A model generated the notes under the pieces. That model did no database searches and was not told the DNA's origin. It was given only the letters and a program-made list of their open reading frames with translations. A stretch of DNA of 64,000 nucleotides from NCBI RefSeq assembly GCF_051594765.1, contig NZ_JBPPGJ010000001.1:372001-436000 (forward strand), given 5' to 3'. Numbering within the stretch: position 1 is the first letter of the stretch; each line of letters opens with the position of its first letter. Origin of the DNA: Paenibacillus_AR sp051594765. Lineage in GTDB: Bacteria > Bacillota > Bacilli > Paenibacillales > NBRC-103111. Shown here in pieces: positions 48,085 to 57,143 of the stretch. Both the position numbers and the translations under genes were made by a program.

Positions 48085-49798
48085 TATTCCCGGCATCGGG
48101 GCGGCGGCGGGCATCGCCATCGCCCGTGCCTTCATCATGCAGCAAGCGGCGCTGACCGTGGAGAAGAAGAACGGATTGGAAGCCGAGGGCGAGCTCGCCC
48201 GGCTGGCACAGGCGTTGGACCGAGCCCGCGGCGAAGTGAACACCCTGAAGGAGAAGACGTTGGAGCGGCTTGGGGCGGAGAAGGCGGAGATCTTCGAAGC
48301 CCACCTCCTGGTGCTGAATGACCCGGAGCTCATCGGACCGGTGGAGGAGAAGATCCGCACCGAGCAGGTCAATGCGGAGTATGCGCTGCAGGAGGTGGCC
48401 TCCGAATTCATCACCATGTTCGAGAACATGAAGAGCCCATACCTGCGGGAGCGAGCCGCGGATATGCGCGACGTGACCCGTCGGGTGCTGGCACATCTGC
48501 TGGGAGTCCGGATCACGGACCTGGCCGCTATTGACGAAGAGGTGATCCTGGTCGCAGAGGATCTCACGCCTTCCGATACGGCCCAGCTGAACCGCACTTA
48601 TGTGAAGGGCTTCACCACCAACATCGGGGGACGCACCTCCCACTCCGCCATTATGGCCCCTTCGTTGGAGATTCCGGCCGTCGTGGGCACCAAGTCCGTC
48701 ATGGAGCAGGTTCAGGACGGAGACCTGCTGATTCTGGACGGCATCGGCGGCGTCGTCATCCGGGATCCGGACGAAGAGACCCTGGAGCTGTACCGCCGGA
48801 AGGGGCAGGAATATGAAGCCCAACGGGCCGAGTGGGCCAAGCTGAAACACGAGCCGACCGCCACCGCAGACGGCCATCATGTGGAGCTGGCAGCCAATAT
48901 CGGCACACCGGCCGACGTCGCCGGCGTCCTGGACAACGGGGGCGAGGCAGTGGGTCTCTACCGCACCGAATTCCTCTACATGGGCCGGGACAAGATGCCG
49001 TCCGAGAAGGAGCAGTTCCAAGCCTACAAGGCGGTTCTGGAGAAGATGGAGGGCAAGCCCGTCGTCGTCCGCACGCTGGATATCGGCGGCGACAAGGAGC
49101 TGCCGTATCTGGAGCTGCCTAAGGAGATGAATCCGTTTCTGGGCTACCGGGCCGTGCGTCTGTGCCTGGACCGACAGGACATCTTCCGCACCCAGCTCCG
49201 GGCACTGCTTCGGGCCAGCGTCTACGGCGAGCTGCGGATCATGTTCCCTATGATCGCCACTCTGGATGAGTTCCGGCAGTCCAAAGCCTTGCTGCTGGAG
49301 GAACGGGCCAAGCTGCAGGCGGAAGGCATCGAGGTCGCGGAGAGCATCCAACTGGGCATCATGGTGGAGATTCCGTCTACCGCGGTCTTGGCGGACCAAT
49401 TCGCCAAGGAAGTGGACTTCTTCAGCATCGGCACTAACGATCTCATCCAATATACGATGGCGGCGGACCGGATGAACGAGCGGGTCTCGTACCTGTACCA
49501 GCCGTATAACCCTTCGATCCTGCGCCTGGTTAAGATGGTTATCGACGCGGCGCACAAGGAAGGCCGCTGGGTCGGCATGTGCGGCGAGATGGCCGGCGAC
49601 CGCAATGCCATTCCGATCCTCGTCGGCTTGGGGCTGGATGAGTTCAGCATGAGCGCCTCCTCCATCCTGCCGGCCCGCTCGCTGATCGCGAAGCTCCGCT
49701 TGGAGGATGCCCGCAAGCTGGCCTCCGAGGCGCTGGAATGCGGGACCGCCCAAGAGGTCCTAGAGCTGGTCAGCGCCGCCGTCGGCTCGCTGCAGTAA
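48077..49798 (+). CDS. ptsI: PTS enzyme I (phosphoenolpyruvate-protein phosphotransferase)
   Basis: It transfers phosphate from PEP to HPr. The 573-residue protein has the phospho-histidine H189 in GGRTSHSAIMA and C502 in GMCGEMAGD, both at canonical positions, plus the PEP-binding IMFPMIAT and EIPST segments. The ATG at 48077 lies inside the end of ptsH; the longer open frame from 47966 is the shadow of ptsH. It is the last gene of the operon, followed by the repeat-rich non-coding region. Confidence 0.97.
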   Translation: MVNIPGIGAAAGIAIARAFIMQQAALTVEKKNGLEAEGELARLAQALDRARGEVNTLKEKTLERLGAEKAEIFEAHLLVLNDPELIGPVEEKIRTEQVNAEYALQEVASEFITMFENMKSPYLRERAADMRDVTRRVLAHLLGVRITDLAAIDEEVILVAEDLTPSDTAQLNRTYVKGFTTNIGGRTSHSAIMAPSLEIPAVVGTKSVMEQVQDGDLLILDGIGGVVIRDPDEETLELYRRKGQEYEAQRAEWAKLKHEPTATADGHHVELAANIGTPADVAGVLDNGGEAVGLYRTEFLYMGRDKMPSEKEQFQAYKAVLEKMEGKPVVVRTLDIGGDKELPYLELPKEMNPFLGYRAVRLCLDRQDIFRTQLRALLRASVYGELRIMFPMIATLDEFRQSKALLLEERAKLQAEGIEVAESIQLGIMVEIPSTAVLADQFAKEVDFFSIGTNDLIQYTMAADRMNERVSYLYQPYNPSILRLVKMVIDAAHKEGRWVGMCGEMAGDRNAIPILVGLGLDEFSMSASSILPARSLIAKLRLEDARKLASEALECGTAQEVLELVSAAVGSLQ

Positions 49799-49855
49799 CG
49801 GCCTGATGCGCATCATGCGAGGGCCCTCGGGCACTTGTGCGCTTCGAGGGCTCGG

Positions 49856-49955
49856 TCGCTAGCTGCAACCCTCGCGCCGGCTTGCGTGCCAACGCACGAA
49901 TCGGGTGCCCGATCGCTAGCTGCGACCCTCGGCCGAGCTTGCGTGCCAACGCGCG
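49856..49955 (+). repeat. 57-base direct repeat, two copies plus a distant partial copy
   Basis: TCGCTAGCTGC(A/G)ACCCTCG followed by GCTTGCGTGCCAACGC occurs at 49856 and again at 49913, a period of 57 bases. A third copy of only the first part (TCGCTAGCAGCAGCCCTCGGC) starts at 50180. The 57-base period is a multiple of three, so a small open frame appears here, but nothing supports its translation. Confidence 0.75.
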
Positions 49956-50142
49956 CTAACGGTTGTGTGCATCGTTATTTTGCCGATTGCGGCCTGTTGG
50001 GATTGCTAACGGTTCTGACAGCTCTTATTTGCTTATCCGGAGGCTCCTGCCGTCCATAATCCAGCAAATAAGCGCTGTAGCATCCGTTAGAATCCCCAGC
50101 CGCCTCCAATCGGGCAAATAACCACTCTGGCATCCGTTAGCC
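49954..50142. repeat. Four-copy inverted repeat array downstream of ptsI
   Basis: A unit of about 28 bases, CTAACGG(T/A)T(T/G)..., ending TTATTTGC, occurs twice forward (about 49956-49983 and 50006-50032) and twice inverted (about 50063-50090 and 50113-50141), roughly 50 bases apart. The forward pair can pair with the inverted pair to make a large hairpin. No coding content is seen. It looks like a REP-like intergenic element. Confidence 0.75.
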
Positions 50143-50312
50143 TCTCGGGCCAGCACGCCTTCGCACTTCAGGTGCTCGATCGCTAGCAGCAGCCCTCGGC
50201 CTCCTGCTCGCCTGCCGCTATACTGCGCAGCCCTAGTATCCGCACGATAGCCGCACGCTACATCACGGCTCCCTTATTAACACGCCGTCTGCTCTATGAG
50301 AGCGGCAACCAA
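50143..50312. other. Remainder of the ptsI-rodA non-coding gap
   Basis: Together with the two repeat features this makes about 590 bases without a gene. Apart from the partial repeat copy at 50180 I see no open frame, promoter or RNA gene. Confidence 0.5.
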
Positions 50313-50362
50313 CAAAAAAGAAGGCTGGAATCGGATAGGTATCCGAAGTCCAGCCTTCTTTG
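50313..50362. terminator. Terminator at the end of rodA, possibly bidirectional
   Basis: AAAGAAGGCTGGA pairs perfectly with TCCAGCCTTCTTT, with TCGGAT/ATCCGA inside. On the minus strand TTTTTTG follows, so it ends rodA; on the plus strand TTCTTTGTCTT could also stop ptsI read-through. Confidence 0.85.
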
Positions 50363-50392
50363 TCTTGTCTGTTGGGTTCCCTCTACTTATGC

Positions 50393-51550
50393 CTACCGGT
50401 CCATGCCGAACATCGATTCCTTCTCCTGATGGAGCCGGACGCTCATGACGAGGCCCATGGACAGCATGTTGATGAGCAGCGACGTTCCGCCGTAGCTGAC
50501 GAAGGGCAGCGTGATGCCTGTCAGCGGCATCAGGCCGATGAACATCCCGATATTCTGAAAGATCTGGAACACGTACATGGACACGATCCCGACGATCATA
50601 TAGGAGCCGGCCAGATCGTGGGATTGGATCGAGATCAGAATCATTCGATAGATCAGGATGAAATAGAGCAGCAGCAGGGCCGATGATCCGATGAAGCCGA
50701 ATTCCTCGGCCACCACCACGAAGATGCCGTCCGTATAAGCTACGGGCACGAAGTTGTTGTGGACCGAGTTGCCCTTCAGGTAGCCGTCGCCACGGAGCAT
50801 GCCGGAGCCGATGGCGATCTTGGAGCGGATATACTGATAGCTCTTGTTGGGGTCCACCGCTTCCGGATTGATGAACGTATCGATCCTTCCGACCATGTGG
50901 CCGAAGCCGTGGCTCTTGGCATAGACCTGAATATCGTCATGATAGGTCTTGAAGACATAGAAGAAGCCTGCGATGAAGACGACCACGATGGTGGTTCCGA
51001 TCAGCACGTGCGTATACTTGATGTTGCCGATCCAGTACAAACCGAGCAGGATGACGAGGAAAATCATGGCATTCCCCATATCCGGCTGGATGAGCACGAG
51101 CGTAAAGGGCAGCAGCACGATGAGGCCGATGGGCACCACGTCCCGCAGCAGCTCCAGACGCTCTCCCTGCCGTCGGCCCATGTAAGCTGCAACGGCGATA
51201 ATCAGGATCACCTTCATCAGCTCCGCCGGCTGGAAATCGCCCATAGGGGTTTCGAACCAACCCTTGGCTCCCTCCCGCTCGATGCCCCAGAAGAACAGGG
51301 CAACCAGGAGCAGAATGCCGAAGACGTAGCTGAACAGCGATGTTTTGATAATCAAGCGGAAATCCATGAACGTCACGCCGAAGAAGGCGACGAAGCCCAC
51401 AGCGGCATTGACGTAGATCTTCTTATAAAAGTCATGGCCATACTTCGGATTGTCCACCGTCGCGCTGAAGACCAGCATGCAGCTGATGATCGTCATCAGT
51501 ACGAGAATCAGCACGATGGACCAATCGATTTTCTTCCATTTCTCCAACAT
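50393..51550 (-). CDS. rodA: RodA/FtsW/SpoVE-family peptidoglycan glycosyltransferase
   Basis: This is a SEDS-family membrane glycosyltransferase of 385 residues with about ten membrane segments. Motifs such as GAKGWFETPMGDFQPAELMKVILI, LIQPDMGNAMIFLVIL, and PFVSYGGTSLLINMLSMGLVMS are characteristic; the conserved aspartate after the big loop and the QPAE segment are present. Because it follows minCD-mreBCD, the elongation role (RodA) is preferred over division (FtsW) or sporulation (SpoVE). It lies 6 bases downstream of minD with only a weak ribosome binding site, so translation may be coupled. Confidence 0.9.
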   Translation of the reverse strand: MLEKWKKIDWSIVLILVLMTIISCMLVFSATVDNPKYGHDFYKKIYVNAAVGFVAFFGVTFMDFRLIIKTSLFSYVFGILLLVALFFWGIEREGAKGWFETPMGDFQPAELMKVILIIAVAAYMGRRQGERLELLRDVVPIGLIVLLPFTLVLIQPDMGNAMIFLVILLGLYWIGNIKYTHVLIGTTIVVVFIAGFFYVFKTYHDDIQVYAKSHGFGHMVGRIDTFINPEAVDPNKSYQYIRSKIAIGSGMLRGDGYLKGNSVHNNFVPVAYTDGIFVVVAEEFGFIGSSALLLLYFILIYRMILISIQSHDLAGSYMIVGIVSMYVFQIFQNIGMFIGLMPLTGITLPFVSYGGTSLLINMLSMGLVMSVRLHQEKESMFGMDR

Positions 51551-51556
51551 GTCCCG

Positions 51557-52351
51557 TCAACCCATTCCGAAAAGCTTCTTCATCTTGATCCAGAACCCGG
51601 TGCGGTCGTCCAGCTGCATGAGAGGCACCGTGTCCCCCAGAATGCGCCGGGCAATGTTCCGGTAAGCGATGGCGGCCTTGGAGGTCGGATTCATCACCGT
51701 AGGCTCTCCGGTGTTGGCTGCTTTGATCACATATTCATCATCGGGAACGATCCCCAGCAGGTCGATGGAGAGCACCTGGCACACCTCGTCGATGTCCAGC
51801 ATCTCGCCCTTCTTCATCATATTGGGGCGGATCCGGTTGATCACGAGCTTCGGATTGCGCACGCCGTCATTCTCCAGGAGGCCGATGATCCGATCCGCAT
51901 CGCGGACGGCCGCATTCTCCGGAGTGGTGACGACGATGGCTTTATCCGCGCCGGCCACCGCATTTTTGTACCCCTGCTCAATCCCCGCCGGACAATCGAT
52001 GATGACGAAGTCGAAGTCCTTCTTCAACTCCAGCACGATGTTCCGCACCGCTTCCGGGGACACGGAGTGCTTGTCCTTGGTCTGGGCCGCAGGCAGCAGG
52101 TACAGCTCCTCGAAGCGCTTGTCCTTGATCAGGGCTTGCGGCAGCCTGCAGCGGCCGTCCGCCACATCGACCAGATCATAGATGATCCGGTTCTCCAATC
52201 CCATCACGACGTCTAGATTCCGGAGGCCGATGTCCGTATCGACCATGCAGACCTTCTTGCCCTGCAGCGCCAGCGCCGTTCCGATATTGGCGGATGTGGT
52301 TGTCTTGCCGACACCGCCCTTCCCTGAGGTGATGACGATTGCCTCTCCCAT
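51557..52351 (-). CDS. minD: Septum site-determining ATPase MinD
   Basis: It positions MinC at the membrane to block polar division. The 264-residue protein has the deviant Walker A GKGGVGKTT at residues 10-18, DTDIGLRNLDVVMG and DCPAGIE. It ends in an amphipathic membrane-targeting helix (FWIKMKKLFGMG). It follows minC by 30 bases. GAGGAGTGAG precedes the ATG. Confidence 0.97.
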   Translation of the reverse strand: MGEAIVITSGKGGVGKTTTSANIGTALALQGKKVCMVDTDIGLRNLDVVMGLENRIIYDLVDVADGRCRLPQALIKDKRFEELYLLPAAQTKDKHSVSPEAVRNIVLELKKDFDFVIIDCPAGIEQGYKNAVAGADKAIVVTTPENAAVRDADRIIGLLENDGVRNPKLVINRIRPNMMKKGEMLDIDEVCQVLSIDLLGIVPDDEYVIKAANTGEPTVMNPTSKAAIAYRNIARRILGDTVPLMQLDDRTGFWIKMKKLFGMG

Positions 52352-52381
52352 ATGCTCACTCCTCTATCGGGTAACCACCCG

Positions 52382-53026
52382 TCAAGCATCCGGACGAATC
52401 CGGTGAAGATGTTGGATCTTGTCGATTTCCATAACTCCGTTGTTGATGTAGGCGAATTCCATATACGTATCGCCGACGCCCCATTCATCCGGGGGCCGGC
52501 TGATCACCTGCGAGATGCGCAGCTGGGTCGGTCTCATATGGGAAGCGGCGATGATGGAGGTCTCGTTGCCCGAAAAGCCGGCATGGGCCATTCCACGCAG
52601 GGAGCCCATGACATAGATGTCTCCCGTGGCCGTAATGATTCCGCCCGGGTTCACATCTCCCATCAGCATGACGTTGCCTTCCACATGGAGCACCTGGCCC
52701 GACCGGACGATGCTCTTGATGACTTGGATCCGCCCTTCCTCCAGCGCCTTCAGCTTGTCCGGCTCCGAATCGATGGACTGAACCAGAAGATTGCCCCGGG
52801 CGGCGATGATGCTCCGCAGCTCTTCCTTTTCCTCATCCGTCGCATAACGGTTGCCCAATTTGACGAAGACGTGGATCAGGGGTCCGGTCAAAATATTTTG
52901 ATGGGTTTTCTCCAGCTTATGCTTAAGGTCTTCCACCAGCTCCCCGAAGGTGCAGGTATCGTCGAACAGGAACACCAAGCCGTCCTTGACCCCTTTGATG
53001 GTAACCCGATGTTTGACAGCCGCCAT
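52382..53026 (-). CDS. minC: Septum site-determining protein MinC
   Basis: It inhibits FtsZ polymerisation. The 214-residue protein has a less conserved N-terminal FtsZ-binding domain (about 1-100) and the C-terminal beta-helical MinD-binding domain, with RSGQVLHVEGNVMLMGDVNPGGIITATGDIYVMGSLRG-type repeats starting near residue 108. GGAGGGGG lies upstream of the ATG. It is part of mreBCD-minCD-rodA. Confidence 0.93.
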   Translation of the reverse strand: MAAVKHRVTIKGVKDGLVFLFDDTCTFGELVEDLKHKLEKTHQNILTGPLIHVFVKLGNRYATDEEKEELRSIIAARGNLLVQSIDSEPDKLKALEEGRIQVIKSIVRSGQVLHVEGNVMLMGDVNPGGIITATGDIYVMGSLRGMAHAGFSGNETSIIAASHMRPTQLRISQVISRPPDEWGVGDTYMEFAYINNGVMEIDKIQHLHRIRPDA

Positions 53027-53092
53027 TGGTTCCCCCTCCCCGAACTATACCATTTCTGTCTGCCGGTCCGATATTCCTGCCCGCGCCCCAAA

Positions 53093-53620
53093 TTAATCCT
53101 CTTTGACCGTCTGGGAAGCCATCAGCTCCAGCCATTTCCGAAGAGGAACGTATACCAGGAGGGCGAACAGCAGATTGATCAGCACGCTGGGGAGCATGAT
53201 ATGGAAGAACATCCATTGGGGCGTATCCCTGGTAATCTGGAATAACCGGTACAATCCGTAAATGATAGCCTCGAACATAAAATTGCCGAGCGTGATGACG
53301 AACATGCTGTACAGCATGCCGGACCGGGTCCGGAGGGAGATCAGCCCCGACAGGTAGCCGACTACGCCCATGGCGAAGGAATAGGTGCCGATCATGGTCG
53401 GCCCGTAGTACACGACATCATGGAGCATGCCGAAGCCCAAGCCGTAGGCCAAGGCCTGATGCCGGTTGACGAACAAGCCGAAGAACAGGACGACGATCAG
53501 TGTAAAATGAGTGGACACCGCCACATTGCCCTGCCAGACGGAGGGAATGATCCACTTCAGCACGGTGCCCTCCAGAACGAACAGGATCAAGAGCAGGAAG
53601 GTAAGCATCCAATGTCGCAT
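53093..53620 (-). CDS. mreD: Rod shape-determining protein MreD
   Basis: This 175-residue integral membrane protein has about five hydrophobic segments, starting MRHWMLTFLLLILFVLEGTVLKWIIP. MreD links MreB/MreC to the cell-wall elongation machinery. Sequence conservation in the family is low, so the call leans on length, topology and its position directly after mreC (no gap). Confidence 0.88.
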   Translation of the reverse strand: MRHWMLTFLLLILFVLEGTVLKWIIPSVWQGNVAVSTHFTLIVVLFFGLFVNRHQALAYGLGFGMLHDVVYYGPTMIGTYSFAMGVVGYLSGLISLRTRSGMLYSMFVITLGNFMFEAIIYGLYRLFQITRDTPQWMFFHIMLPSVLINLLFALLVYVPLRKWLELMASQTVKED

Positions 53621-54511
53621 CTATTCCACCTCAGGAACCTTGACGACCAGCACTTCCCGCAGATGGCGGAAGTCCGTCGCCTTCGGCTGGACCGTAGCGA
53701 CGTAGGTGATGCCGAAGTCGCCGATTTTTTTGTCCGTGACCTTGCCGATCTCCAGGCCCTTGGGGAATACCTGTCCCAGAGCGGAGGTCACGACCGTGTC
53801 GCCGATGTCCAGCTCGGACTCGCTGTTCTGGCTGATGCGCGTCATCACCAGCCCTTGCTTCTCGTTGCTGTAGTATTCGATGGTGCCGAACACCTTGTCT
53901 TCCTTGCCTTTGACGGTGGCGGCGATACCCTTCTCCAGCTGGCGTTCCGCCGAGCCTCCCGCCCCTCCGTTCATATCCACCAGCAGTTGGACGCTGGAGG
54001 TGAAGTTGGACACCTTGGACACCCGGCCGATCAAGCCCTCGATGGACATGACTGCCATATTCTCCTTGATGCCGTCCATGGAGCCCAGATTGATGTTCAC
54101 CGTGTTGCTGTAAGGATCCGGACTGACCGAGATGACCTCGGCCACCAGGTACTTATAGTTGTCGGCCCCTTTCTGCCGTTCCGTGAAGCCCAAGACCTCC
54201 TTCAGCTGCTTGTTCTGGGCTTCCAGCAGGTTCAGGCGCATCGTATCCTTCGCGTATTGGGACAGGGTCATCCGCAGAATCTTGTTCTCCTCGTAGGTCT
54301 GACGCAGATGGTGCACATCCTCAAAGAAACCCGCTACATAACGAGCGGGCTTGTAGAACCAACCTTGCGTCCAAGACACCGTATCCTTCACAAACCGCTC
54401 GGGCCAGGTCAGCCCGGTCCGTCTGCCGAGCGTCAATCCCATCAGGGCGATGAACACCATCAGGGCCAGCATGAGCATCAGCAGCTTCTTATTCCCGAAT
54501 AGTCGAAACAA
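53621..54511 (-). CDS. mreC: Rod shape-determining protein MreC
   Basis: This is a membrane-anchored scaffold of the elongasome. The 296-residue protein has an N-terminal membrane helix (LLMLMLALMVFIALMG, about 10-25), a coiled coil (about 70-110, NKILRMTLSQYAKDTMRLNLLEAQNK), and two beta-barrel domains with NINLGSMDGIKENMAV and TSALGQVFPKGLEIGKV. It ends one base before mreD begins. The 119-base gap after mreB holds a strong hairpin. Confidence 0.94.
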   Translation of the reverse strand: MFRLFGNKKLLMLMLALMVFIALMGLTLGRRTGLTWPERFVKDTVSWTQGWFYKPARYVAGFFEDVHHLRQTYEENKILRMTLSQYAKDTMRLNLLEAQNKQLKEVLGFTERQKGADNYKYLVAEVISVSPDPYSNTVNINLGSMDGIKENMAVMSIEGLIGRVSKVSNFTSSVQLLVDMNGGAGGSAERQLEKGIAATVKGKEDKVFGTIEYYSNEKQGLVMTRISQNSESELDIGDTVVTSALGQVFPKGLEIGKVTDKKIGDFGITYVATVQPKATDFRHLREVLVVKVPEVE

Positions 54512-54564
54512 AACCTTCGCTCCCCCTCGTTTCCCCCTTCTCCCAAAGGGGATTTGCCGGGTTC

Positions 54565-54599
54565 CCGCAGGCGAGCCCGGTCAAAGGCTCTGCCTGCGG
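54565..54599 (-). other. Hairpin between mreB and mreC
   Basis: CCGCAGGC and GAGCC pair with GGCTC and GCCTGCGG on the minus strand with a short loop. No U-tract follows, so it is not an intrinsic terminator. It could protect the 3' end of a processed mreB mRNA or set the relative levels of MreB and MreC. Confidence 0.6.
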
Positions 54600-54630
54600 A
54601 CGAATGAACCGGCAGCCCGCAATACGCCGC

Positions 54631-55671
54631 CTAGCGTCTGGAGCGCTGGGCCGGCCCCGAACGGGTTTTGAACAGATGGATATTCTCCAAGGCGCGGCCC
54701 GTACCGATAGCGACACAGTCCAGCGGGTTCTCCGCCACCAGAACCGGCATGCCGGTCTCGCGGGACAGAAGCTTGTCAAGATTGCGGAGCAGTCCGCCTC
54801 CGCCCGTCAGCACGATGCCCCGGTCCATAATGTCGGCCGCCAGCTCCGGCGGGCACTTCTCCAGCGTGACCTTCACCGCGTCCACAATGCTGTTCACCGT
54901 GTCCGCCAAGGCATCCGTCACCTCGGTGGAGGAGACCGCGATCGTCTTGGGCAGCCCGCTGACCAAGTCGCGTCCGCGGATCTCCATGAGCTCGGGCTTG
55001 TCGCCGTTCAGGGCGGAGCCGATCTCCATCTTCATCTGTTCGGCCGTCCGCTCGCCGATGGCCAGATTGTACATGCGCTTGATGTACTGGGTGATGGCTT
55101 CATCCATCTCATCGCCGGCGATCCGGATGGACCGGCACGTCACGATGCCGCCCAGAGAGATGACGGCTACCTCCGTAGTGCCGCCTCCGATATCCACCAC
55201 CATGCTGCCGGTAGGCTCCCAAACGGGGAGATCGGCACCGATGGCCGCCGCGAACGGCTCCTCGATGGTATACGCCTCACGGGCCCCCGCCTGCTTGGTG
55301 GCGTCCTCCACCGCGCGCTTCTCCACGGCCGTAATGCCCGACGGCACGCACACCATCACGTTCGGATGGCGCGGGAACAGCATGCGCTGCTTCTGCGCCT
55401 GGCGGATGAAATATTTAATCATGGTAGCCGTCGTTTCGAAATCCGCAATAACTCCGTCCTTCATGGGGCGTACGGCGCGGATGTTGCCCGGCGTACGGCC
55501 GATCATCTTCTTGGCGGAGTCGCCGACGGCTACAATGGCCTTGTTGCTCGTATCGGTTCGCTGTGCGACAACGGATGGTTCCCGGACGACGATCCCCTTG
55601 CCCTTGACATACACAAGGGTATTCGCCGTACCCAAATCAATACCCAAATCTTTTGTAAAACCGCCAAACAT
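54631..55671 (-). CDS. mreB: Actin-like rod shape-determining protein MreB
   Basis: This is the cytoskeletal ATPase that directs lateral wall growth. The 346-residue protein has the actin-fold phosphate loops DLGIDLGTANTLVY and VVDIGGGTTEVAVISLGG, and VLTGGGGLLRNLDKLL. The start at 55671 (MFGGFTKDLG) is preferred to 55695 because GGGAGA lies about 7 bases upstream and family members begin there. It has its own promoter overlapping the end of radC. Confidence 0.97.
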   Translation of the reverse strand: MFGGFTKDLGIDLGTANTLVYVKGKGIVVREPSVVAQRTDTSNKAIVAVGDSAKKMIGRTPGNIRAVRPMKDGVIADFETTATMIKYFIRQAQKQRMLFPRHPNVMVCVPSGITAVEKRAVEDATKQAGAREAYTIEEPFAAAIGADLPVWEPTGSMVVDIGGGTTEVAVISLGGIVTCRSIRIAGDEMDEAITQYIKRMYNLAIGERTAEQMKMEIGSALNGDKPELMEIRGRDLVSGLPKTIAVSSTEVTDALADTVNSIVDAVKVTLEKCPPELAADIMDRGIVLTGGGGLLRNLDKLLSRETGMPVLVAENPLDCVAIGTGRALENIHLFKTRSGPAQRSRR

Positions 55672-55750
55672 GGTATGCTCTCCCTTCTCAACCATCCTGA
55701 AGTTTCGTCTTGTTCTTTGTCTGGAACACCCGGAATTTGACGCAACTCTT

Positions 55751-55780
55751 ATTATATTACATGAGGCCTTTTTCCTTCAA
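55751..55780 (-). promoter_or_regulatory. Sigma-A promoter of mreBCD-minCD-rodA
   Basis: TTGAAG and TATAAT are 18 bases apart on the minus strand, overlapping the 3' end of radC. Confidence 0.65.
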
Positions 55781-56446
55781 ACTTACAAATTTCCGGTCGC
55801 CGATGATCAGATGGTCCAGCACCTCGATGCCGATGATCTCGCCGGCCTCCGCCAGCCTGGCGGTCAGCTCCACATCCTCGGGGCTCGGCGTCGGATCCCC
55901 GCTCGGATGGTTGTGCGCGCAGATGATGGAGGCGCTGCTCCGTTGGATGGCGGAACGGAAAACCTCACGGGGATGCACCACGGTTGCGCTTAAGCTGCCA
56001 ACGGAAATGGTCTCCCTTCCGATCACATGGTTCTTCGTATTCAGGAACAGGCAGACGAAGTGCTCCTTGTTCAAGTAGCGAAGCTCCTCCATCAGGAGGT
56101 CCGCCGCGTCGTGCGGCGAACGGATGACGGGACGTTCCTCGGCTGAGCTCCGGGCCAGCCTGCGGCCCAGCTCGATGCCGGCCTGGATCTGCAGCGCCTT
56201 CGCGGGACCAACGCCCTTGATGGCGGTCAACTGCTCCAGGCGCATATCGGTCAAGCTCCGCAGGCTGCCGGATTCCCGTAGAATCCGCTCCGCCAGCCGG
56301 ACCGCCGATTCGGCCACCGTCCCGGTCCGCAGCAGGATGGCCAAGAGCTCGGCGCTGCTTAAGGCGCCGGCGCCTTGACGGGCCATCCGCTCCCGCGGCC
56401 GCTCCTCCTCCGGGATATCGCGCAGCATATAAGAAGGCGATTCCAT
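55757..56446 (-). CDS. radC: RadC/JAB-domain protein
   Basis: This 229-residue protein has an N-terminal helix-hairpin-helix region (LTAIKGVGPAKALQIQAGIELG) and a JAMM metal-binding domain with H178, H180, S188 and D191 in HNHPSGDPTPSPED. Despite the name, a DNA-repair role is not established. Its place between maf and mreB is conserved in Bacilli. The ATG at 56446 has AGGGGGA 7 bases upstream; the open frame runs to 56473. Confidence 0.94.
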   Translation of the reverse strand: MESPSYMLRDIPEEERPRERMARQGAGALSSAELLAILLRTGTVAESAVRLAERILRESGSLRSLTDMRLEQLTAIKGVGPAKALQIQAGIELGRRLARSSAEERPVIRSPHDAADLLMEELRYLNKEHFVCLFLNTKNHVIGRETISVGSLSATVVHPREVFRSAIQRSSASIICAHNHPSGDPTPSPEDVELTARLAEAGEIIGIEVLDHLIIGDRKFVSLKEKGLM

Positions 56447-56508
56447 GTGATTCCCCCTGATTCCCTCTACCAAGTATATGGGGACCTCCCACCGGGAAGT
56501 CCACCTCG

Positions 56509-57120
56509 CTACAGAACTTCGATACCCATGTCCGACAGCATGGCGGCAAGCAGGGATAAGGGAAGTCCGACCACATTGAAATAATCGCCTTCGATCTCGT
56601 CCACGATGGTGGCGCCCAGTCCCTGAATGGCGTAGGAGCCGGCCTTGTCCATAGGCTCCCCGGTCTCCACATACCGGGTGATCTGTTCCGGCCGGAGCGG
56701 CTTCATATGCACTCGGGTCATCCGGTGGCGGACCAGCAGCTGGCCGTTCGCCGGGTCCAGGCAGGCCACCCCGCTGTATACCTGATGCTCCCGTCCCTGG
56801 AGACGGCGAAGCATCCCTTCGGCGTCTTCCTTGTCCGCGGGCTTGCCCAATACTTCCCCGTCGAGCACGACGATGGTGTCGGAGCCGATCACGATGCGGC
56901 GGCCGGGGTCTTGCCCTTCTTCCGCCAGCCGGTCCGCCACTGCGCGGGCCTTCCGGACGGAGAGCTCCTCCACGATGGCGGCCGGCGCCATCCCTTCCTC
57001 GACGGATTCATCCGCATCGCTGGCTCGAATGACGGCGGGCAGCATGAGGGAGCGTATCAGCTCCTGCCTGCGGGGCGAGGACGAGGCCAATACCAGAGTT
57101 ACCCCAGATGGTGCAGTCAT
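56509..57120 (-). CDS. maf: Maf-family nucleotide pyrophosphatase
   Basis: It hydrolyses dTTP/UTP or modified nucleotides and is linked to septum inhibition in B. subtilis. The 203-residue protein has LVLASSSPRRQELI near the N-terminus, VIGSDTIVVLDGEVLGKP and EPMDKAGSYAIQGLGA. The start at 57120 is preferred to 57174 because GGAAGGAAG lies 10 bases upstream. It partly follows the DUF4321 gene by 23 bases. Confidence 0.94.
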   Translation of the reverse strand: MTAPSGVTLVLASSSPRRQELIRSLMLPAVIRASDADESVEEGMAPAAIVEELSVRKARAVADRLAEEGQDPGRRIVIGSDTIVVLDGEVLGKPADKEDAEGMLRRLQGREHQVYSGVACLDPANGQLLVRHRMTRVHMKPLRPEQITRYVETGEPMDKAGSYAIQGLGATIVDEIEGDYFNVVGLPLSLLAAMLSDMGIEVL

Positions 57121-57143
57121 GCTCTCGTATCTTCCTTCCATTA

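Noticed and set aside
49835..50059. 74-codon open frame with an ARSLAATL repeat
   Set aside because: It arises from the 57-base direct repeat, has no ribosome binding site and lies in the non-coding repeat region.
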